Shown: positions 1-6,137 of the stretch, piece after piece
Layout: each line of letters opens with the position of its first letter
How positions within the stretch are numbered: position 1 is the first letter of the stretch
Source of the DNA: an uncultured bacterium
GTDB lineage: Bacteria > Bacteroidota > Bacteroidia > Bacteroidales > Marinifilaceae
Direction: 5' to 3'
Assembly: GCA_905215395.1 (NCBI GenBank)
Contig: CAJMQA010000143.1
Coordinates: 1 to 8,717, forward strand
Length of the DNA: 8,717 nt
Position numbers and translations under genes: made by a program
The notes under the pieces: generated by a model
What the model was told of the DNA's origin: nothing
Seen by the model: only the letters and a program-made list of their open reading frames with translations
Databases searched by the model: none

Positions 1-2
1 CG

Positions 3-1259
3 GATGCACACTTTTTTTTGAACAGTGATCAGAAGTCACAATCCTATGCCTGGTCGGTATGGGCGAAGAGTCATCAGTTGATTCTGGGAGCTTCACGTAA
101 TCTGATGGCAATTGATAAGCTGTATGCAGAAACTGCCAATCCCGATGAAAGATTGAATTTAATACGTTTGAAAGGGGAAAATGCTTTTTTGCGCGGATTG
201 ATGATTTTTAATGCAACCAATGTATTCGGTCGTCCTTTCTGGGATGATCCTGACAAAAATTTAGGTATTCCGCTGGATGTGAAAGCGACGGCTCAGCATT
301 TGGAGCGGAGTAGTGTAAAGGAGTGTTTGGAACAGGCCATTGCCGATTTTAAAACAGCTGCCGCCTGTCTGCCCAACGAACGTTCTGACCGTACGTTTGC
401 GAATAAAGCGGCTTCTTATGGGATGTTGTCGAGAATTTACCTTTATATGGGAGGGTTACCGGAGCGTCCTCTCGAAGAGTATAACCGCATGGCAGCCAAT
501 TATGCTGATTCAACATTCAGTTTAGGGAATGATGTGGTAGAGGTATTACAAGGAGAAGAATTGAAAAACTTGTATGATAATCCGAAGACCAATAAAGAGA
601 TTTTATTTGCTTTTACTCCTGCTAATTTTCCTAGTAAAATTCATAACCTGGTTCACAATTACTATTCATGGTCCGGTTATGAAACTTCGGCCAGCACTTC
701 CAGCTACAGGTGTGTGATATCCCATGACTATGAGAAAATAATGGATCAGAAAAATGATTTGCGCTGGAAATATTTTACCGAACCTTCTGTACGTTTTACC
801 GGACGGAATAATACTAAAAAATACGACGGAGGTAAATATGAAGCGTTTGCCGGGTATTATAGTTTTGCTTGTCCCATAGTTTTTATCCGGGCTGGAGAAG
901 TAGTATTGAACAGGGCTGAAGCTTGTTGGAAATTGGGTGAAGAAGGAAAGGCACTGGCGGATTTGAATCTTATCCGGGAGCGAGCAGGATTACGACCTTT
1001 GGAGGGATTATCGGGAATGGAGCTGTTTGGGGAGATTTTCGACGAACGCCGTAGGGAGTTGGCTTTTGAGGCACAGTCATATTATGATTACATACGGAAT
1101 GGTAGAAAGATGGAAAGGGAAGAAGTTTCTGTGGCATATAGTAATTATACAGGTAGACAGTATAATGAAATCGATCCGCAGACTTCCAGGAGAACCATGT
1201 GCCTGATTCCATCGGAGGAATTGATATTGAATAAAAAACTGGTTCAGAATAACTATTGA
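3..1259 (+). CDS. SusD/RagB-family nutrient-binding outer-membrane lipoprotein, N-terminus missing
   Basis: This is the C-terminal 418 residues of a SusD-like protein, the surface lipoprotein that caps a SusC TonB-dependent transporter and captures its ligand. The frame is already open at the window edge, so the real start, lipobox and perhaps 100 or more residues lie upstream; the TTG at 18 is only an internal codon. Family hallmarks are visible: the helical KGENAFLRGLMIFN segment followed by NVFGRPFW near the visible N-terminus, a TPR-like stretch around ANKAASYGMLSRIYLYMGG, then AEACWKLGEEGKALADLNLIRERAG, FDERRRELAFEAQSYYDYIR, and the typical end IPSEELILNKKLVQNNY. A SusC gene is expected just upstream. 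The next gene begins 10 nt after the stop, which suggests one transcript. The substrate cannot be read from the sequence: relatives bind glycans, while RagB binds peptides. Family assignment is firm; specificity is unknown. Confidence 0.93.
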   Translation, partial: DAHFFLNSDQKSQSYAWSVWAKSHQLILGASRNLMAIDKLYAETANPDERLNLIRLKGENAFLRGLMIFNATNVFGRPFWDDPDKNLGIPLDVKATAQHLERSSVKECLEQAIADFKTAAACLPNERSDRTFANKAASYGMLSRIYLYMGGLPERPLEEYNRMAANYADSTFSLGNDVVEVLQGEELKNLYDNPKTNKEILFAFTPANFPSKIHNLVHNYYSWSGYETSASTSSYRCVISHDYEKIMDQKNDLRWKYFTEPSVRFTGRNNTKKYDGGKYEAFAGYYSFACPIVFIRAGEVVLNRAEACWKLGEEGKALADLNLIRERAGLRPLEGLSGMELFGEIFDERRRELAFEAQSYYDYIRNGRKMEREEVSVAYSNYTGRQYNEIDPQTSRRTMCLIPSEELILNKKLVQNNY

Positions 1260-1269
1260 GAAGTTTGTT

Positions 1270-3228
1270 ATGAAAAGATTTTTTTTATGGAATTGCATTG
1301 CGTTTTTGTTTTTGGCGATGGAAGTGTCCGGTAAACCGGAAAAGATGGATTTAAAAATTTTATATGTGGGAGGTTCACCTGAAATGGAAACAATGATTGA
1401 TAAAGTGGAACCTGATGTGGTGGAGGCAAGTGCGAAGAAACGTACAGCTTCGTTTGAGAAGTTGCTGAAACAGTATTTTAAGAAGGTAGAGGTGATGAAT
1501 GCCCGGGATTATGTTCCGGAAATGTCGGACGATTATGATGTGACCATTATGGATGGTGTACCTCGTGAATTAAGACCTGCCCGGGAGATTGTAAATGAAG
1601 AGGGCATAGTGATAGACAGACAGAATCCTGCTTATTTACCCGAAGATTTTGACCGTCCGATGATACTTATAGCAGATATTGGTGATGTTGTGGGAAGCCG
1701 GATTGGTGTAAAAATAAACAATTATTGTTTGTGTCTGGATGCAGATGCGCATCATTTTGATGAAGAACATCCCATTTTCCATGAACCTTTTGGGGTAAAG
1801 ATTTCGGTAGTTATGAAACCGACGCCTTCGGAAGCACTCAAACTTGTGCGTGCCGGTGAGGCACCTCTGCCGGATTCTGTGGAAATGTGGCGTGTACAAA
1901 CCAAGGGATATAAGACTGAACAGGGATTTCGTCCGGGGATGATTGCCAGACCCTGGGGATTTACAGATTCACCGGATGCCGAATATATTTCGGGCGGAGT
2001 GAGCGCCAAAGATATCGATGCTGTTGCAATCGGACGACATGGCAATTTTTTCTTTTGGGGATTTTCTGCATCTCCTGTGAATATGACAGAAGAAGGGAAA
2101 ACGGTATTTGTCAATGCGGTGGCGTACATTTCAAAGTTTGCCGGTCAGACCCCTATTGCCCGGAAGTATAAGAGCGATATTGCAACGCGTGAGTATGCCG
2201 GGCAGCAGAAAGATTTTCTTTCTTATAAAAGATGGCAGGAAAAGACAGCTGTAGAGAAAGTATATCTGGAACAAATAGCAAAGGTTAAAAAGACGGCCCT
2301 TGAAAAACAGGAAAAAGGAGAGAAACTGACAGGGGAGGAAAGGGCTGCTTTAAGGAGTACTGTCAGATTACAAAGTTATGCAGAATGGTTGAAATCCCGT
2401 GAACCTGTTCTGTTTAACCGGTTTGGAGATAACGAACAAGCCTATATGGATTATTATGATGAGAACCGCGATTATTTTTACGGTGGAGATAAGATGTCGT
2501 ATTGGATGGTGGATGAGGATGTAAAGAGCTGGGGTATTCCGAACAACGATATACGGTTATTGGAAAAGGCTATTGGTTGCTGGGAAAGGGGAGAGGAAGT
2601 GGATAAGGCAAAACGGATATTGACCCGTTATACTTTGTGTCGTTTCAGCACACCGCATGAATGGCGGGAGTGGTATGAAACCAATAAAGACCGGATATTT
2701 TTCACAGAGTCAGGAGGTTGGTTTTTTATGGTTAATACAAGGGATATCAGTGTACCGGGAAACGATTACCGGATGAGGGAACAGAAGATTCCGGGAAGTG
2801 ATTACCGGGCAGAGGAACAGAAAACTCTGAAGTCGGGAGAACGGATGTTGACAAGCGACAAGAACCCGGTATATGTGGAAATGGAAACCGAAGAGGCTGA
2901 GAACGCTCATCGATGGGTAGTGGTAAAGATGAATATCCATCCGGGGTATCACACTTATGCCCGGGTTGCTGCTACGGATCCGTATATGCCGACCACGTTG
3001 AAATTTATTTTACCGGAGGGGTGGAAAGAAGTGGAAGAGTTACAAGTCCCCTCGTTTAAGGAACTAAACGAGGCCGGAACCATGATTTATGAGGGAGAGG
3101 TTGTGTTCCGTCAGGAAATCAAAGGTAAGGGCAAAGGAGAAATAAAATGTATGGTAGAGTATCAGTGTTGTAATGATTTTATTTGTATGCCTCCGGGGAA
3201 GGTTGAATTGAGAGTGACGGTAGAATAA
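1270..3228 (+). CDS. Secreted ThuA/GATase-like protein with C-terminal DsbD-alpha-like redox domain
   Basis: The 652-residue product begins with a signal peptide (basic MKR, hydrophobic core to about residue 18, likely cut after VSG at 19-21), so it should act in the periplasm or be exported. Residues 27-300 resemble ThuA/class-I glutamine-amidotransferase-like folds: a first strand LKILYVGG (28-35), then a conserved-looking block RPWGFTDSPDAEYISGG (227-243) and GNFFFWGFSASP (258-269). Residues 300-490 are charged and helical, ending in WREWYETNKDRIFF and GGWFF. A linker with a 12-residue duplication (495-518) follows. Residues 533-652 match the N-terminal domain of DsbD: an immunoglobulin-like region with HPGYHTYA (557-564) and a YQCCNDFICMPP motif (631-642) carrying Cys633, Cys634 and Cys639. 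DsbD-alpha passes reducing equivalents to periplasmic partners, but the DsbD membrane and thioredoxin domains are absent here. A weak GAGAAG ribosome site precedes the ATG. The gene probably shares the SusD transcript. The redox domain call is fairly strong; the N-terminal call is structural and its activity is unknown. Confidence 0.75.
   Translation: MKRFFLWNCIAFLFLAMEVSGKPEKMDLKILYVGGSPEMETMIDKVEPDVVEASAKKRTASFEKLLKQYFKKVEVMNARDYVPEMSDDYDVTIMDGVPRELRPAREIVNEEGIVIDRQNPAYLPEDFDRPMILIADIGDVVGSRIGVKINNYCLCLDADAHHFDEEHPIFHEPFGVKISVVMKPTPSEALKLVRAGEAPLPDSVEMWRVQTKGYKTEQGFRPGMIARPWGFTDSPDAEYISGGVSAKDIDAVAIGRHGNFFFWGFSASPVNMTEEGKTVFVNAVAYISKFAGQTPIARKYKSDIATREYAGQQKDFLSYKRWQEKTAVEKVYLEQIAKVKKTALEKQEKGEKLTGEERAALRSTVRLQSYAEWLKSREPVLFNRFGDNEQAYMDYYDENRDYFYGGDKMSYWMVDEDVKSWGIPNNDIRLLEKAIGCWERGEEVDKAKRILTRYTLCRFSTPHEWREWYETNKDRIFFTESGGWFFMVNTRDISVPGNDYRMREQKIPGSDYRAEEQKTLKSGERMLTSDKNPVYVEMETEEAENAHRWVVVKMNIHPGYHTYARVAATDPYMPTTLKFILPEGWKEVEELQVPSFKELNEAGTMIYEGEVVFRQEIKGKGKGEIKCMVEYQCCNDFICMPPGKVELRVTVE
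2752..2823 (+). repeat. 36-bp imperfect tandem duplication in the interdomain linker
   Basis: Two adjacent in-frame 36-bp units (2752-2787 and 2788-2823) match at 26 of 36 bases and encode VPGNDYRMREQK and IPGSDYRAEEQK (residues 495-518). A degraded third unit may follow (TLKSGERM). Many of the differences change amino acids, but P, G, DYR and EQK are kept, so this is an old duplication. It lies between the ThuA-like/helical part and the DsbD-alpha-like domain and probably acts as a flexible charged linker. Confidence 0.8.
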
Positions 3229-3239
3229 AAATAGGTCTG

Positions 3240-3274
3240 AAAATCGGGAAAAGCACTTGGCTTTTCCCGATTTT
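3240..3274. terminator. Bidirectional rho-independent terminator
   Basis: A perfect 15-bp inverted repeat, AAAATCGGGAAAAGC and its complement, encloses a 5-nt loop (ACTTG). Because the stem ends in four A on one side and four T on the other, either strand gives a GC-containing hairpin ending in a U tract. It begins 11 nt after the stop codon at 3228 and closes the SusD operon. It could equally stop a minus-strand transcript arriving from the right, whose possible stop codon lies at 3285-3287. Confidence 0.88.
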
Positions 3275-3284
3275 AAATTTGAAA

Positions 3285-3416
3285 TTACAATCGCATGCCT
3301 CCGGAAGGAAAATCAAGGTGAGGTTTGTTACCCTCGGATGCTTTTACTATTTTTGTTTGCTTGGCAATCACAGGAGTTTTCAATGCCTTTCTGTGAGGAA
3401 GCAGGAGCGTAAGCAC
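3285..3416 (-). CDS. Possible small membrane protein or remnant of a minus-strand gene (uncertain)
   Basis: The minus strand is open from 3497 down to a TAA at 3287-3285 (70 codons). The translation reads like a protein C-terminus: a hydrophobic segment (YFYLVVYIFV, then SGSVLTLLLP), a basic turn (HRKALK), and a polar tail ending HLDFPSGGMRL. The stop is followed 10 nt later by the bidirectional hairpin, the arrangement expected for two converging genes. There is no ATG in this frame. The coordinates given use the GTG at 3416-3414, which would make 43 residues and omit part of the hydrophobic segment. I see no clear ribosome site or minus-strand promoter, and the frame overlaps the promoter and leader of the ATPase gene. 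It may be a genuine short gene, the stub of a gene cut off when the downstream module arrived, or chance. I do not recognise the family. Confidence 0.22.
   Translation of the reverse strand: MLTLLLPHRKALKTPVIAKQTKIVKASEGNKPHLDFPSGGMRL
3324..3355 (+). promoter_or_regulatory. Bacteroidota-type promoter for the AAA+/VWA operon
   Basis: TTTG at 3324-3327 and TATTTTTG at 3348-3355 are separated by exactly 20 nt. This is a full match to the Bacteroides primary sigma factor consensus TTTG-N19-21-TAnnTTTG. Transcription would start near 3360 and give a leader of roughly 95 nt before the ATG at 3455. It lies just after a terminator, so the downstream pair is likely its own transcription unit. No operator could be identified with confidence. 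Confidence 0.72.
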
Positions 3417-3454
3417 TGAACCTGAAACAAAGATGTATACAACAAGATAAAAAT

Positions 3455-4309
3455 ATGACCACGACTTTTCAAGCGGATTTATTTTCTGATTTCCGGACTA
3501 CTTCATTCTCTCCTCCGAAACATTCACGGGATTTGTGTATTCCGCAACGGAAATGGGAGTTTTTGTGTCATACCCTGTATTTGAAAAAATATCCTTTTCT
3601 TTTGGGACCAAAGGGATGTGGAAAATCATCTGTAGCGATGGAACTGGCGGATGCAATGAAAATGGACTATTTTGCCTTCGATATGGGACAGGCTTTCAAA
3701 CCGAAAAAGATGTTCCTGGGGGGATTGATTATCGGAGAGGAAGGAAAGACTGCCGCTATACGCTCAGAATTTTTTAAAGCGTTTACTTCAGAACGGCCTA
3801 CTCTGATTTTTTTGGATGAGCTGACCCGGATTCCGATGGTGGCGGCTAACTTTTTGATGACCATCCTGGACAGAAGGCAATCCTATTTATATGATGAAGA
3901 TTCGGGTGTCCGCTATAATAAAGGGGAAAATGTATTGTTTGTAGCTGCCGGAAATACGGGTTTTGCATATGTGTCTACACAACGGTTGGACTCTGCTTTT
4001 GAGGATCGGTTTATCAAAGTGCAACTGGGTTATCTGAGTCCTGATGAGGAGGCTACTCTGATGATGCAAAGATATCCGTCCGTAAAGGAGGCTGCTGCCC
4101 GGCAGCTGGCTGATATCGCCCGTCTGTTAAGACAGGCTGAACAGAAAGAGGCTCTGACAGTATCTTTGTCTACCCGTCAGGTGCTGGATGCTGCGGCATA
4201 CCTGCAATTGGGCTATACTCTGAGGGAAGTGGTTGAAGAGGTAATTCTGACTAATTATGTGATTGCCGGGGAACAGTTGGTGGCCCGCTCATTAGTTCAG
4301 ATGGTATGA
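3455..4309 (+). CDS. MoxR/CbbQ-type AAA+ ATPase
   Basis: This 284-residue cytoplasmic ATPase belongs to the MoxR/CbbQ/NirQ branch of AAA+ proteins, whose members form hexameric rings and remodel or activate client enzymes together with a VWA-domain partner. Visible motifs are Walker A GPKGCGKS (51-58), Walker B LIFLDE (117-122), a sensor-1 Asn in AAGNTG (Asn167), the arginine-finger region AFEDRF (Arg185), and a sensor-2-like STRQVLDA with Arg241. The length fits the small CbbQ-like members. The ATG at 3455 is the only plausible start: an in-frame stop lies at 3410-3412 and no ATG, GTG or TTG falls between. The leader is A/T-rich without a Shine-Dalgarno site, which is usual in Bacteroidota. 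The stop codon overlaps the start of the VWA gene (ATGA), so the two are translationally coupled. The family is clear; the client is unknown. Confidence 0.93.
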   Translation: MTTTFQADLFSDFRTTSFSPPKHSRDLCIPQRKWEFLCHTLYLKKYPFLLGPKGCGKSSVAMELADAMKMDYFAFDMGQAFKPKKMFLGGLIIGEEGKTAAIRSEFFKAFTSERPTLIFLDELTRIPMVAANFLMTILDRRQSYLYDEDSGVRYNKGENVLFVAAGNTGFAYVSTQRLDSAFEDRFIKVQLGYLSPDEEATLMMQRYPSVKEAAARQLADIARLLRQAEQKEALTVSLSTRQVLDAAAYLQLGYTLREVVEEVILTNYVIAGEQLVARSLVQMV

Positions 4310-6027
4310 TCCGGACGGAAATAGAGGATATATACAACCGGGATGTACTTGACCGGAACTGGTGGGGAAGTTTTCCGGAGTCTTTGGAGGTACTGGGGAG
4401 GGATTTGCCGGAGACTTCAAATATCTATCAGTTGATGCCTGTATGTGCCCGGATTGCCTTACATATCGCCGGAGAATTACCGCGGGTTGTCTTTTCGAAA
4501 GAGGTGAATGCGCCTGCCCGGTTCGAAGATGTTGTGATGAACCCGGAGATCCTTTCCCTGAAAGTTGCCGAAAAGATACGTTCGGAAGTATTTTTCGGAC
4601 AATATATCCATCAATTGGGGCATATATGTTATAGCCGTGGGGTATATGGGAAATATAATTGTACTTACCAGCAGAAACTTTTGATTCATCTGATAGAAGA
4701 CCGGCGTGTGGAAGGGAAGATCGTGCAGGCTTATCCGGGATATTATTATTATCTGCATGCAGCCCGGAAGATGATGTTTACATTATCTTTACTGAGGGCG
4801 GAGGAAGAATTGAAATTTAAAGATCTGGATGATGTCCGTTATAACTATCTGGCGACCCGTATTTTGTATCCGGAACTGTTAGATACGGAAGTGTTCAGGG
4901 CACGTTTGGAGCCACATCGGAACAGAATAGCCTGGATTGACATGATTCTGGAACAGATAACGGATTATGCAGCGCTACAGCCCAAAGATGTTGTTGAAAT
5001 TGCCCGGGAAATCAGCGGCCGTTTTATTTCGGAACCGGAATCTATCGAAAAAATGTTTAATTACTACTCCAATGTCATGATGAATTTGCCATTGGAGGTA
5101 GAAGGGGCTCCGGTAGATATTGATGTAAAGATTCTGGATGATCTGTTTTTGGATTTAAGTAAGTCGCTGGATTTAGTTCCGGGGCAGGATACCATAGAAG
5201 GAGATACCAAAGGAGCTTTAAAACGGGCAGGTAGTCCGGTGACAGAGAGATATAGGGAATTGGAGGCGGGTTGCGGACAGATCGATCCTTTGGTATTAAG
5301 GCAGGCCAGGGAATTGGCGGCCAAGATCAGATTGAATTTTCTGACTTTTCAGGCCAAAATGAATAAGTCCTGTGTGTTTTATGAGCAGGAAAGCGGGGAG
5401 TTGGATGAGGACGAATTGTATCAGGTGGTTTTTCATCAGGATATTTTTATGGAAGAGCTACCTGTTCCTTCTGCAATGCTGGAAGTGGTGGTGATGTTAG
5501 ATCTATCCGGGTCTATGCTGGATGAGAATAAATTGGGGATGCAGCTGGTATTATCGGTGGCTTTGGCATTGGCTTTTGAGGCCAATCCGGACATCCGGTT
5601 TTCAATATATGGACATCGGGTAAAGCAGGAACGGATAGAGATTGTAAAATTTCATGAACCCGGGAAACGCCTGGAGATAAAAAAACTTTTCTCTCAGGAA
5701 GGCATGTATGTGAATGCTGATGGTTTCGCTATTGCCTATGCTATGCAGAAATTCCGTGCACAAACCCGGAATAAACTACTCTTTATGATTTCCGATGGGA
5801 CTCCTACGGCAGCTGCCGGTAAACAGGATCCCCGGGTACATGTCCGGGAGATGGTCCGGGAAGCACAACGTAGTGGGATTACCGTACTTTCAATCGGTAT
5901 TTCCAATTTTGATCAGGCTGATATGTACGATGAATTTATCCCTTATTTAGGTCCTGAAGTAACTCTCCGTCTGGTGCAGTGGCTTAGACGGAAATTTGCC
6001 AATATAGCTGACGGCGCTACTTTTTGA
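4306..6027 (+). CDS. VWA-domain protein, CobT/NorD/CbbO-like partner of the AAA+ ATPase
   Basis: The 573-residue product has a helical N-terminal region and a C-terminal von Willebrand A domain (about 390-573). The metal-ion site is present as DLSGS (399-403), with a downstream NADGFA (470-475) resembling the Asn-x-Asp-Gly element of CobT and NorD relatives, and SDGTP (496-500), the third metal-binding loop. Upstream, HQLGH (102-106) and IEDRRVEGK (130-138) followed by YPGYYYY match the LEDARVE-type signature seen in the N-terminal half of CobT/NorD/CbbO proteins. There is no signal peptide, so it should be cytoplasmic. Such proteins bind client and ATPase: CobS/CobT insert cobalt, CbbQ/CbbO activate Rubisco, and NorQ/NorD mature nitric oxide reductase. 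None of those clients is encoded nearby. The ATG at 4306 overlaps the ATPase stop by 4 nt, so the pair is stoichiometrically linked. No clear hairpin follows the stop. Confidence 0.88.
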   Translation: MIRTEIEDIYNRDVLDRNWWGSFPESLEVLGRDLPETSNIYQLMPVCARIALHIAGELPRVVFSKEVNAPARFEDVVMNPEILSLKVAEKIRSEVFFGQYIHQLGHICYSRGVYGKYNCTYQQKLLIHLIEDRRVEGKIVQAYPGYYYYLHAARKMMFTLSLLRAEEELKFKDLDDVRYNYLATRILYPELLDTEVFRARLEPHRNRIAWIDMILEQITDYAALQPKDVVEIAREISGRFISEPESIEKMFNYYSNVMMNLPLEVEGAPVDIDVKILDDLFLDLSKSLDLVPGQDTIEGDTKGALKRAGSPVTERYRELEAGCGQIDPLVLRQARELAAKIRLNFLTFQAKMNKSCVFYEQESGELDEDELYQVVFHQDIFMEELPVPSAMLEVVVMLDLSGSMLDENKLGMQLVLSVALALAFEANPDIRFSIYGHRVKQERIEIVKFHEPGKRLEIKKLFSQEGMYVNADGFAIAYAMQKFRAQTRNKLLFMISDGTPTAAAGKQDPRVHVREMVREAQRSGITVLSIGISNFDQADMYDEFIPYLGPEVTLRLVQWLRRKFANIADGATF

Positions 6028-6069
6028 ATACTTACCCATACATTTATCACTAACTTTTTATCCTTTGTC

Positions 6070-6100
6070 TTTCCCCTTTTACATTAAATTGTTATTTTTG
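6070..6100 (+). promoter_or_regulatory. Likely Bacteroidota-type promoter for the OPT transporter-pepT operon
   Basis: A perfect -7 element, TATTTTTG, lies at 6093-6100, and TTTC at 6070-6073 stands 19 nt upstream, one base off the TTTG consensus. A true TTTG at 6064-6067 is 25 nt away, too far for the usual spacing. The predicted start near 6105 leaves a leader of about 30 nt before the ATG at 6138. This suggests separate control from the AAA+/VWA pair, although no terminator is visible in the 110-nt gap, so read-through is possible. Confidence 0.55.
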
Positions 6101-6137
6101 GATGCAGTAAACAAATTTTTAATCATCATAGAAACAA

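Noticed and set aside
18..20. TTG as a start codon for the SusD-like gene
   Set aside because: The frame is open to the window edge and the preceding residues (DAHFF) continue the protein; no signal peptide or lipobox follows, so the true start is upstream.
1752..2129. 125-codon minus-strand open frame inside the ThuA/DsbD-like gene
   Set aside because: Antisense to a well-supported coding frame; no recognisable domain and no promoter or ribosome site.
3368..3396. Inverted repeat TCACAG ... CTGTGA in the ATPase leader
   Set aside because: Only 6 bp with a 17-nt loop and in the inverse order to a CRP site; expected by chance at this length.
3275..3454. Riboswitch or structured leader before the ATPase
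   Set aside because: No extended pairing or recognisable riboswitch core is visible; the leader is explained by a promoter and a possible minus-strand coding tail.
4609..4623. HQLGH in the VWA protein as a zinc protease site
   Set aside because: It is not HExxH and lacks the catalytic Glu; the surrounding signature fits CobT/NorD-like proteins better.
5064..5324. 86-codon minus-strand open frame within the VWA gene
   Set aside because: Shadow of the real frame, rich in Ser and without motif or context support.
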